Assembly (NCBI GenBank): GCA_964650405.1
Contig: CAZYTO010000046.1
Span: forward strand, 1-25,241
Source of the DNA: CAZYTO01 sp964650405
GTDB taxonomy: Bacteria > Acidobacteriota > Thermoanaerobaculia > Gp7-AA8
Length of the DNA: 25,241 nucleotides
Direction of reading: 5' to 3'
Below the pieces are notes generated by a model. That model was not told the origin of the DNA. It did no database searches and saw only the letters and a program-made list of their open reading frames with translations. This document shows positions 15,630 to 22,579 of the stretch, piece by piece. Positions within the stretch are counted from its first letter, which is position 1. Each line of letters begins with the position of its first letter. Position numbers and translations under genes: made by a program.

Positions 15630-17983
15630 CCGGCGCTGCGAATTGTACCTCGCCGCAGGTGCACAAGGATGATGACAGTGAGCAGGAGGAGGAGGGAGCC
15701 GGCTGTCACGGTCCGGCCGGCGACGAAGGATCGGGGCCGGAATGCCAGCCGGAGCGAGTGCCGGCCGCGGGGAACGTGAACGGCCAGAAAGGCATGATTG
15801 GCCGGGACGACGTTGGCCGGCCGGCCGTCGACGTAGGCCCGCCAGCCCCGCCAGCCGGCCTGGCTGACCACCACCCACCCGTCCCCTTCCATCGTGGCCA
15901 CCCCGCCGGTGACGACTCCCGGCCCGTTGCCCACTTCGGCGGGCGCCCCTCCCGGTGCGGCCGCGTCGATCCAGGCCCGCTCGGCGAAGTCGGTCTCGGC
16001 GCGCATCTCGGGGAGGACCAGCTCGCGGGGCCTCCCGAGGCGGACGTGGCGCGGAACGAACGCGCGCGGCAGGGCGTGCGGGTTCTCGATCAGGCGGCCG
16101 TCGTCGTTCAGCAGCCAGCGGACGTTCATCATCGACAGCAACGGCGCGCCGAGGTCGTCGACCCGGTTGAACCAGATGGGGATCTTCTCCGCCCACAACG
16201 GATACGTCTCCGCGAGGGGACGAAACGTCATGGCCTCGTACCCGCGCACGTCGTCGACGCCGTAGACCGCGCTCGTGTTGGGCAGAAAGGCCATCCCCTT
16301 TGCCACCATGCGGTCGCCGCTGCGCCGGACCGGATCGAGCACGGCCAGGTGCGGAAAGGCCTCGGAGCGGTCGAGCGCGGGATACCAGCGGCCGTCTTCC
16401 ATGACACGTTGCGCGAGGAGAAGGGCCAGGAGTGCGATGAGACGGAGGTCGGCGAGCGGGAGGCGAGCGCTTTCGAAGGATGCGGGTTGCGGCGCCGTTC
16501 CGCCGGCCTCCTTCCCCGCAAGCCGCTGGCCGCTTCCCGCTCGCCGCCTGCCAATCACAACCACCGCCAATGCCAGTGGCAGCAACTCTCCGAGGAGCGA
16601 GTAGGCGCGGAAGGTCGTCACGTGACCGTCGGTGAGGTGGGCGGAGCGAATGGCGACACTGCCGGCGCCGAGCAGGACCAGGACGGTCAGGGTCGTCCGC
16701 CAGCCGAGCGACTCCAGGCCGCGCGCGGCGAGCATGGCCGCAAAGAACGAAGCGCCGAAGAGGAGGCGCTCATTGAGCGTGACGTCGAAGAGCGGCAGGG
16801 CGTGCAGCAGGGACGAGACGGGAGGCGCCATCAGTGCCGCTGCGGCGCAGACGAAGAAGAGGGCGAGCAGCATCCAGCTCTCCGCGTACGCCGGACGGCG
16901 GCGGCCCCCGAGGCCGGCGAGCATGGCGGCGAGGACGAGACTGCCGATGCCGATGAACGCTGGAGTGCGCATCGGGGCCAGCCACTTCTGCTGGTGTAGC
17001 CAGGGGAAGAGCGACGTCAGCACGCCGGCGGCGATCTCGTTGGCAGGGGCGGCGCGCTTCGACTTGGCGAAGACGTTCTGGCGGAACTGGTGCTCGACGG
17101 TCTGGCCGGCGGCGTCGAGGACCGGGAGGACGTAGATCGCGGTCAGCCCGAGGGCCAGCGCGCCCGCGAGCAGCGCCGGCAGGAGTGGCTTCAGCGAACT
17201 CGCGACCGGCGGCAGCGAACCTGCCGTTGCGTCGCGCCGCGAAGTGATGACGCTGCGTAGCAGCTCGAACGCTCCCCAGAGCACCCCGAGAGCGATGACG
17301 TGGAGGGCCGACTCGGGGTGGCCGGCGAGGATCTCGAGGGTGAGCGCCGCCGTCAGCAATGCAATCTCGCGCCGGCGCACGACACGGCGGGCACCGAGCA
17401 GGACCAGCGGCAGGAGCGCCCACGAAAAGCCGAGCGGCCAGAGGATGGCGAAGGCCAGGGGACCGTTGAAGGCGAACGCCGCCGCGCCGAAGAGCGCCGC
17501 CACCTCGCCGCAACCGAGGTCGCGGGCGAAGAGAAACGCCCCGAGCGCGGCCAGGAAGAAGGCCATGGCGCCGGTGAAGTTGAAACTGACGGCCGGCTCC
17601 ATCAGGAGCGCGATCCAGGTAAAGGGCGACCAGGCTGCCGGCTGCGCCGCCGCGGCCAGGACGTCCCCGCACAGCGTGTGCTGGTTGATCAGCGGCCACT
17701 CCCCGCGCGCGATCGACTCCCGAAGGGCGGCGCGCCACGGCACCATCTGCGTGGCCACGTCGAGCATCTCCGCGTCGTACGGCGTCCGCGGAGGAAACGG
17801 CGCGCTGAGGTACTGGATGTCCACCGGCGCCATGACCCGCCCGGACAGCAGCGCTCTGCCCGTGAACGTCAGCGGAAGGAGGAGCAGCGCGACCATCGCC
17901 GCCCGGGTGACCGGCATGACGAGACGGTGCGCGAGCGCGAGGAGCGCGAGCGCGGCGGCGAAGTACGCGACTGCAGGTAGCAT
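15626..17983 (-). CDS. YfhO-like multi-spanning membrane protein (putative GT-C glycosyltransferase)
   Basis: This 785-residue protein has about a dozen hydrophobic segments and, in the first extracytoplasmic loop, the pattern seen in YfhO-family proteins: VDIQYLSAPFPPRTPYD, then WRAALRESIARGEWPLINQHTLCG. YfhO relatives are GT-C-fold enzymes that use polyprenyl-linked sugars for envelope glycosylation; activity here is inferred. The C-terminal part after about residue 540 is soluble and beta-rich, ending in RRGRHSLRLAFRPRSF and a last helix, which fits the family's YfhO tail. ATG at 17983 is chosen because sequence upstream in the same frame is only translated GTTCGTT-type repeat. It leads the operon with the GGDEF gene (4-base overlap) and the acyl-CoA synthetase gene. 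A repeat-derived GSGQRLAGKEAGG stretch interrupts a loop at about residue 490. Confidence 0.8.
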   Translation of the reverse strand: MLPAVAYFAAALALLALAHRLVMPVTRAAMVALLLLPLTFTGRALLSGRVMAPVDIQYLSAPFPPRTPYDAEMLDVATQMVPWRAALRESIARGEWPLINQHTLCGDVLAAAAQPAAWSPFTWIALLMEPAVSFNFTGAMAFFLAALGAFLFARDLGCGEVAALFGAAAFAFNGPLAFAILWPLGFSWALLPLVLLGARRVVRRREIALLTAALTLEILAGHPESALHVIALGVLWGAFELLRSVITSRRDATAGSLPPVASSLKPLLPALLAGALALGLTAIYVLPVLDAAGQTVEHQFRQNVFAKSKRAAPANEIAAGVLTSLFPWLHQQKWLAPMRTPAFIGIGSLVLAAMLAGLGGRRRPAYAESWMLLALFFVCAAAALMAPPVSSLLHALPLFDVTLNERLLFGASFFAAMLAARGLESLGWRTTLTVLVLLGAGSVAIRSAHLTDGHVTTFRAYSLLGELLPLALAVVVIGRRRAGSGQRLAGKEAGGTAPQPASFESARLPLADLRLIALLALLLAQRVMEDGRWYPALDRSEAFPHLAVLDPVRRSGDRMVAKGMAFLPNTSAVYGVDDVRGYEAMTFRPLAETYPLWAEKIPIWFNRVDDLGAPLLSMMNVRWLLNDDGRLIENPHALPRAFVPRHVRLGRPRELVLPEMRAETDFAERAWIDAAAPGGAPAEVGNGPGVVTGGVATMEGDGWVVVSQAGWRGWRAYVDGRPANVVPANHAFLAVHVPRGRHSLRLAFRPRSFVAGRTVTAGSLLLLLTVIILVHLRRGTIRSAG
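16451..16545. repeat. Inverted GGCGAGCGGGA repeat inside the YfhO-like gene
   Basis: GGCGAGCGGGA at 16451-16461 is exactly inverted at 16535-16545 (TCCCGCTCGCC). The region between is translated as a Gly/Pro/Ala-rich loop. Its wording resembles the copA linker repeat and the csoR-copA gap. Confidence 0.55.
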
Positions 17984-17997
17984 CTTCGTTGTTCGCT

Positions 17998-18123
17998 GGT
18001 CGTTGTTCGTTGTTCGTGGGAAGGTGGTTCGACATTGTCCACCAGCATCACGAACGACGAACAACGAACAACGACCAGCCATCTCCACGAACAACGACCA
18101 GCCATCTCCACGAACAACGACCA
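17998..18123. repeat. Inverted GTTCGTT heptamer arrays in a divergent intergenic region
   Basis: A 19-base arm at 17998-18016 (GGTCGTTGTTCGTTGTTCG) is exactly inverted at 18058-18076, with a 41-base centre. Each arm is built from a heptamer (GTTCGTT/AACGAAC). Two 23-base direct copies starting CCATCTCCACGAACAACGAC follow at 18079-18123. The element fills the gap between the divergent YfhO-like and glycosyltransferase-like genes. Confidence 0.9.
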
Positions 18124-18140
18124 ACGAACAACGAGCCCCC

Positions 18141-19031
18141 ATGCGTGTCGCGCAGATCATTCTCTCCGGCGCCTCGGAGTACGAGCGGAAATCGCAGCGG
18201 ATCGACGCGGCGCTGCCGGGCGTGGAGCGCGCCGAGGACGCGGGCGGCTTCGATCTCGCGCATGTCTACGGCCCCGCCCCGCTCCCGCGCCTTCGGATCG
18301 GCGCACCGTACGTCGCCAATGCCCCGATGCCGCGGCGCTGGTGGCAGCGACGCCTCCCGCAACCGCGCGCCGTCGTCACGCCCTTCGATTTGCCAGAGGC
18401 CGTCGAAGAGGCATTCTTTGCAGCGCCGGCGCAGCCCACTCATGCCTCGTCACTCATGCCTCATGCCACCTCCTCAGGACTCAGGACTCAGGACTCAGGA
18501 CTCAGCTTGCAGCACTCGGCACTCGGTACTCAGCACTCGGCACTAGCCACGCAGCACCCGGCACTCAGCACTCAGCACTCGGTAGGCGTCTTCCTGCGCG
18601 CATCCGTAAGAAACATCATCGAACAGACCATGCACCGGCTGGAGCGCACACGCGACGACATCGTGTGGCGCGCCTTCGAAGCGCCGCCTGGACCGGGTGA
18701 GATGGCAAGCGTCGCGGTCTGGGTCGACCCGGCGATCGAAACGGACGACTACGACGGCTGCACCGCCGAGGCGCTCGTCGCGGGGCGAGTGGTCGTGGCG
18801 TCGCGGACGCCGGTCAATCTACTGCGAACGGAGAAAGGACGTACGGCTCTGCTCGTTCCTCCTCGCGATTCGAACGAGCTCACTCATGCGATACTAGCCG
18901 CCCTGTTCAAACCGGAGTCCGGCCAGCAGAGAGCCGCCGCCGCTCGACAGACGATTTCGAAGTTCCGGCCGCGCCAGCGTCATCGCGCGCTGACCGCGCT
19001 GTACGAGACGTTGCTCCATCGACCCTTATGA
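18141..19031 (+). CDS. Glycosyltransferase-like protein (short, GT-B-type C-terminal half) with in-frame heptamer-encoded linker
   Basis: This 296-residue protein resembles a small GT-B (family 4-like) glycosyltransferase. The N-terminal part has a DLAHVYGP strand. The C-terminal part has YDGCTAEALVAGRVVVASRTP and TALLVPPRDSNELTHAI, which parallel the sugar-nucleotide-binding end of these enzymes. The N-terminal acceptor domain is much shorter than usual, so activity is uncertain. Between about residues 100 and 148 the protein is pure translated repeat: seven-residue units such as GLRTQDS, ALGTQHS, ALATQHP and ALSTQHS, each encoded by three heptamers. The start is ATG at 18141; the frame is open upstream but only through repeat and the opposite-strand gene. 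Its stop overlaps the cca start (ATGA), so the two are co-translated. Confidence 0.65.
   Translation: MRVAQIILSGASEYERKSQRIDAALPGVERAEDAGGFDLAHVYGPAPLPRLRIGAPYVANAPMPRRWWQRRLPQPRAVVTPFDLPEAVEEAFFAAPAQPTHASSLMPHATSSGLRTQDSGLSLQHSALGTQHSALATQHPALSTQHSVGVFLRASVRNIIEQTMHRLERTRDDIVWRAFEAPPGPGEMASVAVWVDPAIETDDYDGCTAEALVAGRVVVASRTPVNLLRTEKGRTALLVPPRDSNELTHAILAALFKPESGQQRAAAARQTISKFRPRQRHRALTALYETLLHRPL
18439..18581 (+). repeat. Heptamer arrays inside the glycosyltransferase-like gene
   Basis: Three blocks lie back to back. 18439-18467 is a 29-base CATGCCT element that recurs inverted at 22461-22489. 18473-18505 is CTCAGGA repeated 4.7 times. 18512-18581 is ten units around GCACTCG/GCACTCA. All are read in frame. 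Confidence 0.92.
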
Positions 19032-20296
19032 CCAATCTCACGGACGGTCTTTCCGCCCTTCCCAACCCGCAGCGGCGCGCCCTCGACATCGTCAAACGAG
19101 TGGCGGAGGAGAAAGGGTGCCGCCCGTACCTCGTCGGCGGTCCGGTCCGCGACCTCCTCCTCGGCCGTCAGGCCATCGACATCGATCTGACGCTGGAAGA
19201 CGGCGCCTCCACCCTGGCCCGATCCCTGGCCAAGGTGATCAACGGGCGCGTGCGCTCCTTCCCGCAGTTCCTCACCTACAAAGTCTCCGCGGACGATCTG
19301 CCGGAGATCGACATCGCCACGGCGCGCAAGGAGAAGTACCGCGGGCCGGGAGCGCTGCCGACCGTGACCTCCGGGAAGCTGAAGGACGATCTGCTGCGGC
19401 GCGACTTTTCGATCAACGCCCTGGCCCTCGACCTCACCAACGGAACGCTGCACGATCCGACCGGCGGCGAGCGCGACCTTCGCGACCGGGTCATCCGCGT
19501 CCTTCACGATGCGAGCTTCGCCGACGACCCGACGCGGATCTTCCGCGCCCTCCGCCTGGCCACGCGCCTCGGCTTCACCTTCGACCCTCACACGGATGCG
19601 CTCCTGCGCACGGCCATCGCCGCCGGCGCGCTGGGGAACATCTCCCGCGAGCGCATCTGGCGCGAGCTCTTTCTCGCCTTCGACGAGGAGGTGGCGCCGC
19701 GCGTGGTGAATCTGCTCCACGGTCTCAGCGCCCTGGACATCCTGTTCGGCGAACGGCCGGCCGACGCGTCGCTGCGGGAACGGCTGGAGACCGTGCAGCG
19801 CCAGTCGGAGAGCGATCCGCAGCTCGATCGCGAGGTCATGTTCACGGCCGCCCTCCTGTACGGAAACGCGTCACCTCTCGATCTGGAAGGCTCCGGCTTC
19901 TCGCAGAAGCGCACCCGCAACGTCGTGCAGATCGCGAACGAGCTGGGGCGGTTCCAGGAGGGACTGGCCGAGGCGAGCGACGACCGCCAGCGCTTCCAGA
20001 TCCTGAGGAATGCCAGCGCCGAGGCGCGGAGCGTGCTGGCCGCCACCGTGCCCGACGAGCAGGCCACCATCGCCCGCTTCGGCGAGTACGAGAAGTTCCA
20101 GATCCCCCTGCGCGGGAACGACCTCGAAGTCCCCCCGGGCCCGCATGTCGCCCAGGCGCTCGAACGGACGCGCGAAGCCGTCTTCAACGGCGAGATCGAC
20201 GTCGCCGACGCCCGCACCTTCGCCCGGCGCGTGGCCAAAGAGATGCTGGAGACGACGGAGCCGGCGGGGCCGGCCGAGCCGACGGAAGGGGCGTAA
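19028..20296 (+). CDS. cca: CCA tRNA nucleotidyltransferase / poly(A) polymerase family protein
   Basis: This 422-residue class II nucleotidyltransferase probably adds or repairs the 3' CCA of tRNA. The head domain carries LVGGPVRDLLLG at about 35-46 and the metal-binding DID at 51-53. RRDFSINALALDL and a DPTGG loop follow, and the neck carries DDPTRIFRALRLATRLGF. These motifs are shared by CCA-adding enzymes and bacterial poly(A) polymerases, so a division of labour (CC- or A-adding only) cannot be excluded. The C-terminal helical body is ordinary in length. There is no HD phosphohydrolase motif. ATG at 19028 overlaps the preceding stop by four bases. Downstream is 371 bases of noncoding repeat sequence. 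Confidence 0.9.
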   Translation: MTNLTDGLSALPNPQRRALDIVKRVAEEKGCRPYLVGGPVRDLLLGRQAIDIDLTLEDGASTLARSLAKVINGRVRSFPQFLTYKVSADDLPEIDIATARKEKYRGPGALPTVTSGKLKDDLLRRDFSINALALDLTNGTLHDPTGGERDLRDRVIRVLHDASFADDPTRIFRALRLATRLGFTFDPHTDALLRTAIAAGALGNISRERIWRELFLAFDEEVAPRVVNLLHGLSALDILFGERPADASLRERLETVQRQSESDPQLDREVMFTAALLYGNASPLDLEGSGFSQKRTRNVVQIANELGRFQEGLAEASDDRQRFQILRNASAEARSVLAATVPDEQATIARFGEYEKFQIPLRGNDLEVPPGPHVAQALERTREAVFNGEIDVADARTFARRVAKEMLETTEPAGPAEPTEGA

Positions 20297-20388
20297 TCCG
20301 CCCCAAGCTGACCGAGTGGCACCAGGCACACGACTCTCGCGGGCCCGCGCATGGCGACTGTGACGGCCATCAGCATCGCCTCACGACA

Positions 20389-20444
20389 AAGATGAAGGAT
20401 GAAGGTGTCGGGCCGTGCTCCGGCGCGAAGCTTCACTTCATCTT
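20389..20444. repeat. GATGAAG inverted repeat downstream of cca
   Basis: AAGATGAAG at 20389-20397, followed by a second GATGAAG, is exactly inverted as CTTCATCTT at 20436-20444. It lies about 95 bases after the cca stop and could act as a terminator, though no clear T-tract follows. The rest of 20297-20519 shows nothing else I can support. Confidence 0.6.
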
Positions 20445-20519
20445 CGTAATCCTCGTGTAAAGCATTGTTGATAAGGTAATTACGCTTACCGACCATAACC
20501 TCGCGCCTGAGTGGCACGC

Positions 20520-20640
20520 CGATTCCCCCCGAGTGTCCACGCGATCCCCCGAGTGTCCAGCCGATTCGCCCGGGTGTCCATGCGATTCCCCCGGGTGTCA
20601 CGCCGAGTCCCCCGGGTGTCCAGGCGAATCCCCGCTAAGT
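20520..20640. repeat. Tandem array of 20-22 bp CGATTCCCCCGGGTGTCC units
   Basis: Five direct units begin at 20520, 20542, 20562, 20583 and 20604, with a truncated sixth to 20640. Each has CGAnTC, a C-run, GAGTGTC or GGGTGTC, then CA or AC. Unit lengths differ (20, 21 and 22), so the array does not keep a reading frame. It has no spacers and lies just upstream of the secreted unknown gene. Confidence 0.88.
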
Positions 20641-20667
20641 TGGTTAGCAGGGACGCCTGCGATACAC

Positions 20668-21591
20668 ATGGCGGCACGAGGCCCATCGGAGTATCTTCAA
20701 GTCGTGAACCTATCGCAGGAGCGGCGGGAGGAGCGGCAGGCCGCATCAACGGCCGTGCCACCCGTCGTCTCCATCCTCCGTCCTGCGGTCCTGTTCCTCG
20801 CCCTGTCGTTCACGTCCGCGGCATTCGCCCAAAGCCTCAACACTCCGCCCGTGCAGGAGCCGCCGCATGACATCCGCGGCGTGGATCCAGTTTCGGCGGA
20901 TGCGGCCATGGCCACGCCTCTCCCGGTCAAGGAGCAGCGGCGGTTGCGCAAGTACGACCTGCCGGAGCTGACCGGCAGCCGCCAGGCCATCGGCTCGCAG
21001 CTCATCGATGGTCACCTGCCGAAGCCGATGGTCGACTACTTCGAATGGTCGGGAGAGCTGCGCGAGCGGATCTCGATCTTCGAAGGCGGCCTGGTCGTCG
21101 TCAATCTGACCTCACCCTCGGTGGCCACGATCCAGAAGCGGGTGATCGTGCCGAAGGACGCTCTGAAGAAGTATCTCGACGCGGCCTCGGCGGCGGCGAT
21201 CCGCGCGGTGGGGCCGGAGCGGTTGCGTGCCCCGGTGGCCTCCCGGCGGGCCACGATCCGCGTCTATGTCCCCGGCTCCCCGGAGTTCGTGGAACGGATG
21301 TTCGATCCCGTCACGGCCCTGCCCAAGGCGCTCAACGACGCCGTCATCCCCCTGCAGGACCTCATGCGGGCACTGTGTGAGGACCGCATGGTGACGAACT
21401 CCGTGGCCAACTACGCACCGCAGCCCGGAGATGAACTGGTCGGCGACGACCGGAACGTCTACCGGGTGGTCCGGGTGGTCAGCGACCAGGGGATCGTCGA
21501 GTTGAAATGCCTGACGAACCCGACCACGCTCTACGTGAAGCAGGCCGACCTGGCGAACTACTTCATCGGCAAGCCGGCGGTGGCGAAGTAG
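20668..21591 (+). CDS. Predicted secreted protein of unknown function
   Basis: I do not recognise this family. From ATG at 20668 the protein has 307 residues, with a polar N-terminal stretch, a hydrophobic VLFLALSFTSAAFA signal-peptide core, and likely cleavage before QSLNTPP. GTG starts at 20704 or 20758 would give a more normal signal peptide, so the start is uncertain; none has a convincing ribosome binding site. The mature part has a charged LPVKEQRRLRKYDLPELTGSR-like segment, an FEGGLVVVNL strand, and a small C-terminal beta region with PGDELVGDDRNVYRVVRVVSDQGIVEL. It has no catalytic motif I can name. It stops two bases before rsmD, so it probably leads the rsmD-rhodanese run. The frame upstream of 20668 is open but only through the tandem repeat, which I exclude. 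Confidence 0.75.
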   Translation: MAARGPSEYLQVVNLSQERREERQAASTAVPPVVSILRPAVLFLALSFTSAAFAQSLNTPPVQEPPHDIRGVDPVSADAAMATPLPVKEQRRLRKYDLPELTGSRQAIGSQLIDGHLPKPMVDYFEWSGELRERISIFEGGLVVVNLTSPSVATIQKRVIVPKDALKKYLDAASAAAIRAVGPERLRAPVASRRATIRVYVPGSPEFVERMFDPVTALPKALNDAVIPLQDLMRALCEDRMVTNSVANYAPQPGDELVGDDRNVYRVVRVVSDQGIVELKCLTNPTTLYVKQADLANYFIGKPAVAK

Positions 21592-21593
21592 GC

Positions 21594-22130
21594 ATGCCGT
21601 CGCTGCGCATCACCGGCGGCACACTGCGCGGCCGCCGCGTTCCCGTCCCCGCCGGGGACGTGAGGCCGACGTCCGAGCGGGCCCGGCAGGCGTACTTCAA
21701 CATCGTGGACGACCGCCTCGCCGGCGCGCGTTTCCTCGATCTCTTCGCCGGCAGCGGCATCTTCTCGCTCGAGGCCATGTCACGCGGCGCGGGCGAGGCC
21801 CTGGCCGTGGAGCAGAGCAGGAAACAGTGCGCGGCCATCGAAGCCACGGCGCAGTCTCTCGGAGTGTCCGTGTCCACGGTCAGCGGCGACGTGCTGGAGG
21901 CACTCCCGCGGACCGGAGGGGCGCCCTTCGATCTGGTCTTCGCCGACCCGCCGTACGACTACGGCCGCTACGACGACCTCCTGGGCGCGCTGGCGAAAGC
22001 GCCGCTGGCGGACGACGCCCTCGTCGCCGTCGAGCACCGCCGCCGCACGGAGCCCTTCCACGACCAGCAGCTTCGCGAGCTCCGCCGGGCCGAATACGGC
22101 GAGGTGTGGATCACGTTCTTCCAGCGATGA
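21594..22130 (+). CDS. rsmD: 16S rRNA (guanine-N2)-methyltransferase RsmD
   Basis: This 178-residue SAM-dependent methyltransferase matches RsmD, which methylates G966 (E. coli numbering) of 16S rRNA. It starts MPSLRITGGTLRGRR, the family's RNA-facing N-terminus, followed by RPTSERARQAYFNI. The SAM-binding motif FLDLFAGSGIFSLEAMSRGA is at about residues 43-62. AVE follows, and the catalytic DPPYDYG motif is near residue 121. The length is typical. ATG at 21594 follows the previous stop by two bases, and its own stop overlaps the rhodanese start (ATGA). In many genomes rsmD is followed by coaD; here a rhodanese takes that place. Confidence 0.93.
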   Translation: MPSLRITGGTLRGRRVPVPAGDVRPTSERARQAYFNIVDDRLAGARFLDLFAGSGIFSLEAMSRGAGEALAVEQSRKQCAAIEATAQSLGVSVSTVSGDVLEALPRTGGAPFDLVFADPPYDYGRYDDLLGALAKAPLADDALVAVEHRRRTEPFHDQQLRELRRAEYGEVWITFFQR

Positions 22131-22456
22131 AAGAGATCACCCCTAAAGAGATCACCCCTGAAGAGCTGCAGGTCCTGCTGGCCGGCGACGACCCGCCCGT
22201 AGTGCTCGACGTCCGTGAGTCGTGGGAACGCCAGATCTGCGCCATCGCCGGCTCCCTGCACGTCCCGCTGCCGTCGCTCCCGCAGCGCTTCACCGAGCTG
22301 CCCGCCGATCGCGTCATCGCCGTCGTCTGCCACCACGGCATGCGCTCCGCCATGGCCGCGGACTTTCTCCTCCTGGAAGGGATCGAGGCGGTGAACGTGG
22401 CCGGGGGAATGGATCGATGGGCACGCGAGATTGATGGCGCGATGGCCCGGTACTGA
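22127..22456 (+). CDS. Single-domain rhodanese-like protein
   Basis: The 109-residue protein is one rhodanese domain: VVLDVRESWERQ near residue 25, the entry to the fold, and an active-site loop C68-HHGMRS that keeps the persulfide-forming Cys and the CxxGxRS pattern. It ends with VNVAGGMDRWA. Such proteins carry sulfane sulfur; the acceptor is unknown. The first twelve residues contain a small direct repeat (KEITPKEITPEE) from a repeated ATCACCCCT sequence. ATG at 22127 overlaps the rsmD stop by four bases, so expression is coupled to rsmD. Confidence 0.9.
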   Translation: MKEITPKEITPEELQVLLAGDDPPVVLDVRESWERQICAIAGSLHVPLPSLPQRFTELPADRVIAVVCHHGMRSAMAADFLLLEGIEAVNVAGGMDRWAREIDGAMARY

Positions 22457-22460
22457 GGAC

Positions 22461-22489
22461 GGCATGAGGCATGAGTAACGGGGCATGAG
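22461..22489. repeat. GGCATGA repeat, second copy of the 18439-18467 element
   Basis: This 29-base element contains GGCATGA twice and GGCATGAG once. Its reverse complement matches 18439-18467 at 27 of 29 positions. It lies just after the rhodanese stop. The remaining bases before ybeZ show nothing else. Confidence 0.85.
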
Positions 22490-22579
22490 CGGCGTCGGGT
22501 AGTGCCTCGGGCCTATCACCTCGAGACTGATGGTGAGCAGGCTCGATTTCTTCACATTCCTCCGAGGAAAAGGACATTC

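Noticed and set aside
15630..16196. Long N-terminal extension of the diguanylate cyclase frame
   Set aside because: It is an Arg/Pro-rich frame overlapping the YfhO-like coding sequence. The ATG at 15629 overlaps that gene's stop by four bases and begins sensible sequence.
17984..18160. N-terminal extension of the YfhO-like protein
   Set aside because: The in-frame extension is translated GTTCGTT-type repeat; the hydrophobic protein starts cleanly at ATG 17983.
20520..20640. Possible CRISPR array
   Set aside because: The units are directly adjacent, only 20-22 bases, with no spacers and no cas genes. The 7-8 bp arrays elsewhere also lack spacers.
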